From contig NMRA01000591.1 in the NCBI GenBank assembly GCA_002633005.1, forward strand, positions 33,538-84,237: a DNA stretch of 50,700 nucleotides. Direction: 5' to 3'. Below are positions 1 through 45,743 of the stretch, piece by piece. Within the stretch, counting starts at the first letter, position 1. Every line of letters starts with the position of its first letter. Below the pieces are notes generated by a model. The model saw only the letters and a list, made by a program, of their open reading frames with translations, searched no databases and was not told the origin of the DNA. Position numbers and translations under genes: made by a program. The stretch is from Phoronis australis. Lineage: Eukaryota > Phoronida > Phoronidae.

Positions 1-170
1 GAGGTAAAAACAGAAAAATTTCCCGGGCGGGAGGGGGGCAAACCCCCCTCCCGACCTCCCCCCATTCGGTGCTATGCGCATCTACAATCGTGGTTCAGTT
101 TACACAAATTTTTACAGCCGGACAAAATGTTGGGCCCCCCCTTGTGATATCCTAGATCCGCCACTGAAGG
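1..170. repeat. G/C-tract repeat fragment ending ATCCGCCACTG
   Basis: Runs of G and C around 30-62 and 130-142, then CTAGATCCGCCACTG at 151-165. The same end with preceding C-runs recurs at 2960-3016. This is typical of a dispersed mobile-element terminus in marine invertebrates; the family is not named. Confidence 0.5.
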
Positions 171-1181
171 GGGGGTTTAGAATTCCCGCAAAGGTCAATC
201 CGAGGGGCGTGGCGCCGAGCGGGGGGAGGTCGAGAGGGGGGTTTCCCTCCGCCCGTGTAAAACATTTTTTGTTTTTGTAGCCAAACAGTTAACTTTCCAT
301 GCATCCTGGTAAGTTTCTGGCACTTAACATGTCTCTGGAGTTTTTCTTAAATAATTTAAAACCCTTCTCGATTTTGTACATGAACTTGGCTCATAACTTT
401 CGTGAAACCATATTACATTGTGCACATTTGGGTATGAGTCACGCCACCAGCACAAATTTTTGTTGGAACATCTGCTATTTTAGCATACGAAAAGTCGTAT
501 ACGAAAAAGTGTGGTGTGTATACAGGGGTTTAGGCAACTACCAAATATTCAAGAGCATAAGGAGCACCGACGGGGCTTAAAAACTTGAATATCAGATGAT
601 CGCGTAACAGCAGCCTCAAGTTGTTTAAGAACGAAGGCCGGAGTCCGGAAATAAACATGTGTTCTGTCTCGTTACGAGAAAAACCGGCGAACGATGGTGC
701 TCTCAGCTCAAAGTCTATTATTAAAAACGACAATAAACTATTAAGTATCACTTTATTAAACAGAATCACGTTGACAACAATTGAAAAACGTCAAATGTAT
801 CAGGAAGCAAATCATCTGAAAACAGTTTCACGAAACCAAAACGTTCTGTATACCTTGGTGAAAAGAAATACAGGACCAGCTCCCAGAGGAACCACATGTA
901 CATGTACACTGAGAGTACACAAAAAGGCTGGCCTGGTCCGTCACGAGACCAAAAGTACACCCGTGCTTATTATCCCTATAAAAATAGTCGATCTGCCGCG
1001 GGACCAAGCACTACTGGCTGAGATAAATAGTTTTAGAAAGCACACTTTGGTAAAAAAACATCACAATACTCTACACAAATCAAGCTGGCTTGGTCCGTAG
1101 CGAGGCCTAAAGTGTACTATGCAAAAAATTTTGAATTGAAAACTTTCTAGACACTTTTTAATCCCCAGTGGTTGCTCATAC
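171..1181. other. Left flank, no gene supported
   Basis: Contains a 159-codon frame (621-1100) that I do not recognise. An imperfect repeat around TGGTCCGT-cGAG-CC occurs at about 929-960 and 1084-1116. ACATGTACATGT lies at 895-906. Confidence 0.5.
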
Positions 1182-1259
1182 GTGTATTTAACTAATCTGG
1201 TGGTCAACTGCTGCGAGAGGTTGTACAGGAAGGGTTTTCGCACCGTTCTGTAGTACTCA
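1182..1259 (-). pseudogene. hAT-type transposase-like remnant, downstream exon
   Basis: Continues the frame of the exon at 1500-1701 after a 240-nt intron-like gap (acceptor TTTCTTCCAG, minus strand). It reads CEYYRTVRKPFLYNLSQQLT then TRLVKY, matching from memory the RxNVP-x-EYY-x-PFLD-x-L-x-RF signature of hAT/ZMYM1/'52 kDa repressor'-like proteins. A donor-like GTATGA follows at 1181. Beyond it the frame is unrecognisable. It is a fragment: no BED finger or dimerisation region was seen. Confidence 0.45.
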
Positions 1260-1499
1260 CTGGAAGAAACAAGTATTGAGAACAAATTTAACAACGCACT
1301 ACGTGAAATAGATTTTGGATATGAAGCAGACAGGGCCAAGTGGAAATACAAACCAGAATCAGTTTCTGTGCGCTCGTAGACCCTCTGCTGTACTGGGAAA
1401 ATTTGGCATGTCCAAAAATAATTTCTTTTTAGTTTTCATTGTACACAAGCATAAAAAACCGGCATTATATACAAACTGTGTAGAATTATAACTTATTAC

Positions 1500-1701
1500 C
1501 AGGGTGTTTCTCCAGGAACGTTAGTCCTATCCTTCTGTTGTCTAGACTGCCGAGGAAATTGTATATCGGATCCAATGGTTTGCTTGTCTTGGAACCATTC
1601 TATCCAGACATCTTCGATGTTTGTTCCCAACGCTTGCACTTCGACAACTGCTGTGTCAATGAGGTTGTAAGCCTCTACAATTTCAGCATCTCGTTTCGCA
1701 G
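1500..1701 (-). pseudogene. hAT-type transposase-like remnant, upstream exon
   Basis: The minus-strand frame reads AKRDAEIVEAYNLIDTAVVE, then a stretch ending FPRQSRQQKDRTNVPGETP before a GTAATA donor. The Arg/Gln-rich segment followed by NVPGETP is characteristic of hAT-derived proteins with the EYY-PFLD motif, here found in the next exon. An in-frame TGA at 1705-1703 sits at the upstream edge. A real but truncated domesticated gene is the alternative to a pseudogene. Confidence 0.45.
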
Positions 1702-2434
1702 CTCAGTTGGCACTAAGCGCCCTGAGGTTGCCAAATCCAATCTAAAGACTTACATGCGTAACTTAATTTGATCAGTTCATCATGGACTACTTCAAACCTT
1801 GACGAAGTATCCCAGGACCAATTTGCCTCTCTTGCAATTTTCAGAATAAACGTCCCAATGTCATCGGGTGGGCCTTTCTGTGGAAATTCCCAGTATAGAA
1901 GACGCAGTGGTGCTTATTGCAGGTATTGAGGTCGGAACTTGGACTCCTTTTGAGGCCTATTGAACATCGCACCAGTCCCGCAAGACTTTGTTGTGAAAGT
2001 ACAGCCTCCCCGCAATTTCTGGTACTGTACACTGTTCGCGAATGCGGTCACTTTGTCAATGTGAGTGCCACCTTGGTCATTCCTTGTATAGACATAACTT
2101 GTTAAAATGCATCTTCAAACGGACTCGCGACCAGACAACGGCGCTCGCCACAATAGCAATTCTTCGGAAAACGATTTTTTACAAAAATATTACATGTACA
2201 TGTACACTGTATGATGTTGCGCACGACAACTTTACAATACACCAGCTAAATTCGAGTTACTAACGTGTGGAGTGTAACAGAATAACACGGCATGACAGAT
2301 GAGGGAAAAGCGTTGCACGTCAATTCGCCTGAATATCAGGGTTGCGGCACTACAGTATTTCCCCTAATCAAATCAAAACATATCTTAGAGTAAAGAAGCT
2401 AATTGCTAATTGCTAATTACATGCACGCACCCAG
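1702..2434. other. No gene supported
   Basis: May hold the upstream part of the hAT-like remnant on the minus strand, but I could not find a convincing frame. ACATGTACATGT recurs at about 2191-2202 and a short GCTAATT repeat at about 2399-2416. Confidence 0.5.
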
Positions 2435-2660
2435 CTTTCAATGGGGGCTCGAATTCCTGATTTTGTGGACCTTTTGTTAACAAAAAAGTGGGGCGGACTA
2501 AAAAAAAAAACGGGAGAACCAAAGTGGATTGCGCGTTTGCGCATGTTTAATGGACTTATGCCTCATTTTCTCGGACTTGTTGTCTCTCAGGGCGGACCTT
2601 TTTGCCCACTTCGCTCATTCGAGCCCCCAGAGCCCCCCGTGGGTGCGCGCATGAATTACC
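2435..2660 (+). repeat. Dispersed repeat fragment, forward copy
   Basis: Begins GGGGGCTCGAATTCCTGATT and contains TTTGTGGACCTT. It resembles the reverse complement of 3538-3745 at both ends (TCTCGAATTTCTGG...TTTGTGGACCTTATTAC; GAGCTCCCTGGGTGTGCACA). The 94-residue frame over it is not recognised and is shared only as part of the repeat. Confidence 0.6.
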
Positions 2661-2959
2661 TAAAGAAATCAGCTATAGAGCTGCTCTTTCAGCGGTGGAT
2701 CCCGAATGCTTGGCTATTTCAGTAGTGTCGACTGAAGCGCGCGCACAATATTTGATCTCTCCGCGCGTTTTGCCGATGAGCCACGAAGACACGAAATGCT
2801 TTGTTTTTCATAACAGCAATTCACAATGCAAAACATTATATTTTCAGAGTGAACCCTCCCCCTCTATTTTTTCCAAGTTGGTTTATTTGGGGTTTAAACA
2901 CGCTGGCGGTGCCGTTTTTGTTTTGCTGAAGACGTTTTTGTTTTTTTTTTAGTTTTTGG

Positions 2960-3020
2960 GGTCCTGGCCCAAGGGGGGGGGTTAAACCCCCTGACCCCCC
3001 CGTAGATCCGCCACTGATAA
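2960..3020. repeat. Second copy of the ATCCGCCACTG terminus
   Basis: A G9 run, TTAAACCCC, then CCCCCCCGTAGATCCGCCACTG. It shares the last 12-15 bases with 151-165. Confidence 0.55.
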
Positions 3021-3537
3021 GGCGCAGGTATAGTAGGGCTACACTTCCGGGAGAATAATCCCTTCGAGGCTAAAGCGGGATGTGCCGCTGACGGCAGACG
3101 CGGGATGAACTTCCGACGACCACCGCACGTCTTTTCTGACAAATCTGATATTTGGGCGGTGCTGGCGCGCGGACCAGGGGTCACTCATGCAGGCATGTCC
3201 AAAAATTGCGGGTAGGTGGTATTTTTTCAGCAAGTCTTTGCGGGATCCGCGCGGGGTCCAGCTATCTATACTGGCCCTTCAAATTTCCAGTTCATCCTCT
3301 AAAAGGCCCAATTCACATGGCCTCATCACCGCAATTTTTCCAGTTACTTGTGGTAGAAATGCTCCAAAAAGGATTTTAATATTGTTTGAAACTTTTATCA
3401 CAATTTATGTAGACTATTTTGACACTGTATGACCTCTCTCCGGCTTGTCACAAGTCCCTATGTTAATGTTTCCCGAATCGTTGGGTTTGTTTTCGAAGCC
3501 ACTGAAATAATCCCTACTGTCACTGTGGACGAGGGAG

Positions 3538-3745
3538 TCAGTGGCTCGTTAGCGGATTTAGGGGGTGGGGGGACAAGGGGGCCATGCCCTCCCTAAAAGA
3601 CCATTTGGCAGTTCGGGATGGAGTGCGAATTGCTGACTTGCATATGTGCACACCCAGGGAGCTCGGGGGCTTTGAACAAACCCCATCCACCGTTTTTTCA
3701 GTAATAAGGTCCACAAACCCAGAAATTCGAGACCCCTGCATCCCT
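3538..3745 (-). repeat. Dispersed repeat fragment, inverted copy
   Basis: Inverted relative to 2435-2660. Its right-hand end on the minus strand reads into CCCTAAATCCGCTAACGAGC, resembling the ATCCGCCACTG terminus seen at 151-165 and 3004-3016. Confidence 0.6.
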
Positions 3746-3855
3746 ACATTTTAGGCTGGTCGCCCGCATGTGGCGAAAGTCTGGTTATTCCTGCGCCCTG
3801 GATCTCCCTCACACTCAGTTTCACGGGCTTTGCAATAATTCTCCTAAAGACACTT

Positions 3856-5645
3856 ATAATGCACCGGATAGGGTCAATTAGTGCAAAGGTCATCTAATGT
3901 TCAAAATGTTATATCTCCTACATTTTTCAAGGAATTCTTTTCTATTTCAGCACACTGGTGTAAGTCAAAATGCAAATTGAACATCCTACTTTACTACGCA
4001 ATAGGTCTAACCAATCAGAAAAAATAGGTCAAAGGTCATTGAGTGCAAAGTAAAATTTTGAGCTACAGACTTCAAAATTACACATCTGTTTAGTAAATGA
4101 CATTGAGTTTGATTTCTAAGTTTTCAGTTCATTTGGTGCACTCATGGGGTCATTAGGTGCATTTTTCTTCTGAAAGTTTGACCAATTCCTTCATCTTGTA
4201 TTCCAAAGTGCTTAAAGTAAAACATCTGTCATTTTACCATTAACCACACTTTTAATCGAGTTCACAATTATTCTCTCATCGGGGCTCATAATGCACCGGA
4301 AGAGGTCAAGTAGTGGAAAGGTCATCAAAATATTATTTCTCCTACAATGTTAAAGAATTCCTTTTCATATTGGTAAAGGGGTTGCTGTCAGTAACTTCCC
4401 ATAACATTTTTAGTAATGCGCACGCGCAGAGTCCATTATTGTCACGGCGTGACAATAATGTTTCTAGTTCTTCTTATTCTTCCTACCAACTTTGATGCTT
4501 AATAACTCCAAAATGGGTTCAGGTATGTTCTTTAAATTCAAGATATAAATATCAGCAACAAATAAATTTTGATTCATTATATAATCATATTCCATAATGT
4601 ACGGGAAGAGGTCGTTTGGTGCAAACGTCATGTAATTTCCAAAATTCTTCTCCTTCTTCAAATTAAAAGCTATCTTTTTGAAGTCCGGTGCACAGGTATA
4701 AATCAACAAGACAGTTTTAAATATTACTTTTTTAAGTAATCGAGTCATCCAATCAGATTAAACAGGTCAAAGGTCATTTGGTGCAATCTAAAATTTTTGA
4801 GCTAGACACTTCAAATTCACGCATCTGATTGGCACATTAAATTCAGATCGAAATCTAAGGTTTCAGGTCATTTGGTGCAACCATAGGGTCATTAGGTGCA
4901 TTTTTTCTTCTTAAAATTTGACCTTTTCATTCACCAAGTATTCTGATATGTCAAAAGTTAGACGGCTGGGACTCTCAGCATTAAATACACGTTACACGGA
5001 CTTTGCAATAATTTTACCAAAAAGGCTTATAATGCACTGCTGGAAGAGGTCATTTGGTGCAAAGTTCATATAACTTTGAAAATGCTACTCTTTCTTCAGT
5101 TTTAAAGTTATATTTTTCAAATTCGGTGCACAGGTATAAGTCAACAAGGGAATTTAAAAAAATACTTTTGCAAGAAATCGAGTCATCCAATAAGGTTAAG
5201 AGGTCAAAGGTCATTAAGTGCAAACTAAGATTTTGAGCTAGACACTTCAAATTCACACATCTGATTGGTACATGGAATTCAGATCGAAATTCAAAGTTTC
5301 AGGTCATTCGGTGTACCCGTGGGGTCATTAGGTGCATTTTTCTTCTGAAAGTTTGACCAATCCATTCATCTTGTATTCCGAAGGTGCTTAAAGTAAAACA
5401 TATGTGATTCTTAGCATTAACCATACTTTTAATCGAGTTCACAATTATCCCTCATCAGGGCTCATAATGCACCGGAAGAGGCCAATTAGTGAAAAGGTCA
5501 TCAAGATTAGCTTTGTAATTAACCGTTATAATTTTAAAGAATTCTTTTTCGAGTCGTTTTGGTAAACGGGTTGCTGTCAGTATTTTCCCATAACAATTCC
5601 AGTAATACGCACGCGCAGAGCGCATTATTGTCACGCCGTGACAAA
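3856..5645. repeat. Array of about 435-bp repeats rich in AGGTCA half-sites
   Basis: The landmark TATAATGCACCGG or close variants recurs at 3856, 4287, 4593, 5028 and 5463. Other landmarks (GGTCATTAGGTGCATTTTTC; CACATCTGATTGG) recur with 431-435-bp spacing. Full units are about 3856-4286, 4593-5027 and 5028-5462; 4287-4465 and 5463-5645 are matching partial end segments finishing in a hairpin. Perfect DR1 pairs (AGGTCA-A-AGGTCA) are at 4026-4038, 4764-4776 and 5201-5213. No coding capacity seen. Probably a non-autonomous transposon or satellite-like family. Confidence 0.8.
4434..4460. repeat. Perfect 12-bp inverted repeat at the end of a repeat segment
   Basis: CATTATTGTCAC, spacer GGC, then GTGACAATAATG. 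A partly decayed copy with spacer GCC is at about 5621-5642. A perfect NRF-1-like TGCGCACGCGCA precedes it at 4417-4428. Confidence 0.85.
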
Positions 5646-6480
5646 ATTTATTCTGTTATTCGGGTATAATTAATCACTGAAATCAGTGATCTTCGGGTGA
5701 CGAGAAGGCCATCTTTCAATACAATTTCACATGTTTGATTCATCTTTTGGGCCGCCATGCACCAACTTAGGCCAAAACCTGCTGCCTTAATATGCATGTT
5801 TTAGTAAACTCCAAACTCAGTGTTTCATCGGCCCGGCGGCAGCCTGAGATTATCGTCAATTATAAGCGTCCCACTCTATCCTCTTGTGTTCAGCACTGGC
5901 CAGTATAACTCACCATGCATAAAAATTCTTCAAAAATCAGCAACGCGGGTACCAGAATATCGAAACCTATAACGCACCTCTTTTGCGGGCTAAGCCAACT
6001 TTCTGTGCCAAGTGTGCCGCAGGCCGGGGGCTGCAAGTAGGCCTACTGAGGCAGACCGGTTCCCGCCAGTTAAACATTTGACAAGGAATCTACTAATGAA
6101 TTTCAGAAGACACTTCAAAAATCATTACGATATATCAATTTATTTTGCCACGTGTTTTATTGCCGCTGATGTCGCTGATTGCTCTGCTGCACACATCATA
6201 GATCTGATTTCGTGATAGGCAATGGGGGGACAAAAAGTGGCAGTAGTGGTGACGTGCCGCGAAGGTAAAGGGGGCTCCAGAGAAGGACAACCCAAGGCTG
6301 TAATATCAAGAGGAAACCTTTTGTGAAATAAAGCTGTATGATTTCACAAAACACCATTAACAAATCGGGACCAACACGGCGTTTCAGTAACAGAATCACT
6401 CCTGCGTCCGATCCCGTCTAGTGCAGATTTTGGGTGCTTTTTAAAAACTTACGGTAATTCGTGAACAAAACTGCCGCCTA
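5646..6480. other. Upstream region between repeat array and promoter
   Basis: No convincing exon. An 8-bp perfect inverted repeat, ATCACTGA-AA-TCAGTGAT, lies at about 5674-5691. Confidence 0.5.
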
Positions 6481-6498
6481 TCGGTTCCTAATAATTTC

Positions 6499-6508
6499 GC
6501 GCATGCGC
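6499..6508. promoter_or_regulatory. NRF-1-type palindrome in the dynamin promoter
   Basis: GCGCATGCGC, matching the NRF-1 core, lies 73 bp before the start codon. A YY1-like CCGCCATGATT follows at 6525-6535. This pairing is typical of TATA-less housekeeping promoters. I see no TATA box. The transcription start is not visible. Confidence 0.5.
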
Positions 6509-6528
6509 TCTAGGACCCGGGTTCCGCC

Positions 6529-6546
6529 ATGATTCAATATTTGTAA
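6529..6546 (+). other. 5-codon upstream ORF (MIQYL) in the dynamin leader
   Basis: ATG at 6529 has G at -3 and reads MIQYL then TAA at 6544-6546, 34 nt before the main ATG. If the leader includes it, it could damp dynamin translation. If transcription starts at the overlapping YY1-like element, it is not in the mRNA. Confidence 0.4.
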
Positions 6547-6580
6547 AATCTGCAGCAGTTGTCGACTGAACACAATCACG

Positions 6581-41210
<34,630 letters not shown>

Positions 41211-44030
41211 GGACCGACCAATCGTATATCCCCCGCGCGACAAACGAGGACAGCTTGATGTAGTCACGAGGCCGTGCTGGGCGCAATCCAGTTATTGAAG
41301 AGTCTGTGTCGTGCTAATGAGGTGCATGAACTCAGCTGGATTTGTAACATAGCATCTTGGTGTACTATGTAAATGCGATTATTAAAATAATCTGGTCACC
41401 TCCCCACTTTTTGATCACATCTAGATATTTAATGAATGATTTTACTGTGAGATCATGTGTGCGCAAGTCTACACGCCGGCACATTTTCACACTCATTCTG
41501 GGTTGGTTTCTTTTCTGTATTTGATATGTTTCAAATAGCATCATTGACTAGTCGTGTGGGACATGTGATGACTACTTGCTCACAGGCCCTTTTTCTCTTA
41601 CGTGTGCACCAGTGGCGTTGTCTTCAGTTGTTTTGTGGGGGAACGAATGTTCTTATTTTGTGCTAACATACAGTTGTGGCAATTCTCCACCTATTTGCAC
41701 TAAAAATAATCCCTTAAATAGCCATATTTTTCATTTTTCAATGGTTGATTATCTGTTTGTAAATAATGGGTAAGGTTGTTTCATGTCATCTAACATAGTG
41801 TAAACCATGCCTGTAATAAACGAAAATGTTCTTAATCTTTACTTTTTGGCGAAATTCAACAAGAATAGAGTTTCACTATGTGCTAAATAAGCTTAGATTT
41901 GCCGTAACAACTCATTGGTTTTTGAAGGTGTTTCCTCAATGTGATTATGGTGTTATGTTGAAAATTACGTTTAGATGAAGATTTTATAAAATGTTTGTGT
42001 CCAGGTTGCAACCGTAGGCAAACAGTCACATCTAAGGTTTGATTTGATTGAATGAACTTTGATAAAACTGGCCCTTTTGTGTGATTTTGTCATCAGTTGG
42101 TGACTATCGTCAGTAACATCTTGCATTGTATATTACTCACTTCAGCACTCACTGTGACCACTAGGTGTCACTCTTACTATTGTTGGTGTAACCAATAGAT
42201 GTCACTGTAACTGCTAGATAGTTGTACAGCAGTTGTATGGTTTGGCTATGTATGTAACTAAAACTAAATTTTCATTTAGGTTACTCACTACCCTGATGTC
42301 TAGCCTAGTTACTTGTTCGTTATTACTCGAGACTGTGCTCTTCAAGTGTCTTGTTGTAGCAGGTTATTTTTTGTTGCAGGCATTATCTCTAGAAATTAGA
42401 AACTGCCATTTTTCCAGACCCATAAAACTTCTCATCAGAATGGGGAACAAGATAAGAACAGTTATGTAGCAGTGAGTGGTCGAAATCAAAAGCTGGTTTC
42501 GTTGATGAAATGTGGGTTTATAGTCACTTTTCTGTAAGTATAGCCGGGGCAGTAAATGGAATTGTTATGGATCAGTATTTATTTGTAACTAATTTTTTAG
42601 TTAACTGCTGTGTGATAAATTGACTATTGATGAACCTTGCCTGAAGGTGTCGCTGTACAGAGTAGTTTACCTTCGTCTCATTCTCCCCACTTTCCCCTTA
42701 ACTTCAGTCACACTTTTAGTCTAGCAGTTTGAATAGTGGAGACCTTTGTCACCCCGCAGTTGTGTGAAAGCTTTTTGCCGCCAAGAAACTACCATAGACA
42801 ATTTGGTGGCTAGGCATAGATCCTAGGATCACGCCACAATGGGCAAATGTTCTACTCCGGTATTACAACGAGAGAGGAATCTGCACCCTTGAACAGTCTT
42901 TGAATAGTTACACCCTATGACATTGACTGAGAGTTTTGGTTAGAACTGTATTGACCATTCTTACCATAATATGTGTATTACTTGTTTCAAGCAGTGGTGA
43001 TTGTCAAATTTTGATTTTTGATTTTTTAAAGTTTGCAGTCGTCTGATTTTCTCACGGATGTGTGCCAACACGCAGGTAATGAGCAGGTAATTCTCACCGA
43101 TTCTCACAAGCTGTTCTACTTGCAGGTGACACTTTGTTTCAGACAGTGTATAAGCAGTTTTTTTATCTGAATATGTATGTAAAGTTGACTGATGACCTGT
43201 GACTGTTTTAAAAAAAATTACTCTTCCTCGTCTTCTTATTCCATAGCACTGTATGTATTACTCTACAATTTAGAATGTTTTGCACCGTGTACCATGCATT
43301 GGGTAATATATCCCCTAAACTGAAATGATTTACAGTTGTGTGTCGCCCTGTGCCGTCACTTTCAACAAAGTTCAAGTCTTTAACCAAAAGTGCTAAAATC
43401 AACATCCGATCTGCGATCTAGGCTAGCTCAGGAAATGCTCATTGTTGTGTCACGTAACTGGCGTATTTTTTATGAAAATCAGCGAGCCGTTTGTGAAATT
43501 CATGGTTTGCCAATCCCAATGTAAGTGACGTCAATATAACGATGCATTTCTTGACGTGTTGGAGGTTTTGTGTTTTTTCTTACTAACAGAAGCCAAGCCC
43601 TGTGTGTTAAGGAACAATTTGTACCGATTTTATAAGAATGAAAGATACAATTCAATCATCGTAACAGGGTGAAACATATCTTTAAACAAGCCACCGCAAA
43701 AGGAATTTTGGGCAAAATTTACCAGTGCAGTCCCGGCTAGATGGCGCTAGCTGATAAGTACATGTAGGTGACTCCACGGACATGATGTATTAGACGGTGT
43801 TAATTTGTGCAAAGCTGAACCAGCTGTTGTCATAGCAACATTTTGACGCTTGATTGACGTGATCAACGAGTTTGAGATCATGACAAAAATGAGCTTAGAA
43901 GGCACAGTAATTGTGGCATTATAGTATTTGAAATTTAGTTCGTTCGCTCGTTTAATTCTTTGACTTAGTCTTTTCTTTATGGGGTCACCTGGCGTAGGCA
44001 GGGTGTACCACTTGTATAGCGGTAGCCGTC
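41211..44030. other. Long-form 3'UTR and intergenic sequence
   Basis: 3'UTR to about 41840. Beyond that nothing coding was recognised. A CTCF-like core is at 43737-43746. Confidence 0.55.
41815..41820 (+). terminator. AATAAA poly(A) signal for the long-tail dynamin mRNA
   Basis: First canonical AATAAA after the exon 19b stop, about 605 nt downstream. It would give a 3'UTR of about 620-640 nt. Confidence 0.5.
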
Positions 44031-44092
44031 ATGGCAAGTAGAAATCACCATGGTAACGGTGATTTTTGTTCTTATGGAGAATGTGAGTTCAG
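44031..44092 (+). CDS. Candidate exon of a second gene (unrecognised)
   Basis: An ATG with G at -3 and +4 opens MASRNHHGNGDFCSYGECEF before GTATGT at 44093. The frame is also open upstream to an acceptor-like TTGTATAG ending at 44019. The residues look protein-like but I recognise no family. Phase-compatible candidates are at 48156-48190 (SPSEESNGYYTI) and 49921-49989 (LTLSTANDDRIYMCHTVTVV). Without transcripts this is a weak model. Confidence 0.25.
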
Positions 44093-45743
44093 GTATGTAT
44101 ACTGTCTAGTTACGTGCGAATGTTCTGTCAATAAATTATAACTAAACGATGTCCATTTCTATCCTTCTGTGATGATAATGTATATCCGGGAGAATGTAAA
44201 ATAAATATCTTATTTTCTTTCCGAGCATAATCTTAGCTCCAGTAAAGTTGCATTTCACTATGTACTCGTGCTGGCTGAAAACGAAAATCGAATTGTGCAT
44301 TTTACCCTCACGTGTTTCCTGTTCCTTGCATGACGGAAGACTATTTCCGTAGGTGTTGGTGACAGAAATTAAACCGACTCACGGTAAGAAACGGAACGAT
44401 TTCACATGAGCTAAATGGCCCAATCTGGTTTTCTTTTAGCCATATAGGTTTATATGCAGCAGAAATTTTGAGCATCGTGTTCGTGAAAACGTCGCACAAA
44501 AGTACGTGCTTTGAGGAATTAAATTATGTTATGGAAACGCAAATAAAACCCAGTGTGTATCATTATGTTCACGGCAGCCAAATGAGCAAGTAAGTAAGAC
44601 TGATGATTGTCTCGGTTTATAAACAACTGAGAAGTAGGTTCTATGCAATTTTAAAGATTAATGGCCGTATATTCCCAAGTAGTATAAAGGAAATATTTTC
44701 CAAACTTTATAAAATGTCAGTGATTGTCTTCGACTGAGCCGGCAAAATCCTCCCAGGCCCTAGCAGCACTCCTTGAGAATTTCAGCCAACGCATTTACAT
44801 GTAGGAATTTTGTCTGCGAAATGACTTATATGTGCGTTTAAGCAATGTCTGGGTCACGGGTTTACATTGCATCATGTTAGCAATATCTTGAAACCTCGTT
44901 AGTATTTAAAATTTCAAATTATATTCTGAAAATTTCCCGGCTTCCCGCATAAGGCAACGTGCTTTTGTTTACATATCGTTCGTCACCAATATGGCGGATC
45001 GTGTGTCACGCGCTGTCTGGTCGTTTCCTTGGTCATGATCATGGTAGGGAACGCCACTTATTGGCCAATCTCTTTTTATGGACAACTCAGTCACTGTCCT
45101 TTTTCCACAAGTTGTGTAAATTTCATAGTGTAATTACATGTATGAGGTAAAGTGAAGAACCGACAAGAAAATAGCAAAATGCCGCGTTTGTAACGAGCGA
45201 CACTATAGTTCTCAAATCGACGGAAACTTTTTTGTAACCAAAGTCGGAGAACGATGCAACATGACTTGTTGGAATTGTTTTCGTGGTACCATGAATGTTT
45301 GAGCTATCTCAATTTTCGACCCTTCCCAGAATGCCCGCTTGGTGCCATGGATCATTCGGTGTTGGGTGAGGAACGATTTCTTAATTTTGTGCATTCAAGC
45401 ATTAATGAAATTAAGAAACCCTAGCGCCGATATCTCATTAAGTTATGCTATTAATGTGCGTCCAGCTGCAACAGATCAAATAGCAGGTGACGAAAAGACG
45501 CTTACTAGGGTATATTCAATCTTACTGGTGCTTTGGGCACTGCATGGGATCAAGGCCAGAGGCGACTGCTATGTCAGCCAATAATCTGCCGATCAATCAG
45601 GTCGAGTTTGTCACAATCAGCCAACTATTACAATTTCATAACAGAAGAAAAGAAAAGTTTAGAGTACTCATTGTGTCTCTTTATTCAGCGTATCATTTCC
45701 ACGTGTCTGTGGCCCAATGTGGGGACATGATTTACTGCCATGG
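44093..45743. other. No gene supported
   Basis: A YY1-type CCAATATGGCGG at 44987-44998 could mark a start site, but the frame from its ATG closes after 15 codons. Confidence 0.45.

Noticed and set aside
621-1100. 159-codon + strand open frame
   Set aside because: No recognisable family, no splice support, lies in repeat-rich DNA with ACATGTACATGT tracts.
4434-4467. Helitron 3' end (hairpin then CTAG)
   Set aside because: CTAG sits only 3 nt after the hairpin in one copy and is absent in the other, so the Helitron rule is not met.
44993-45040. Coding start at the YY1-like ATGGCGG
   Set aside because: Frame ends after 15 codons (MADRVSRAVWSFPWS) with no good donor before the stop.
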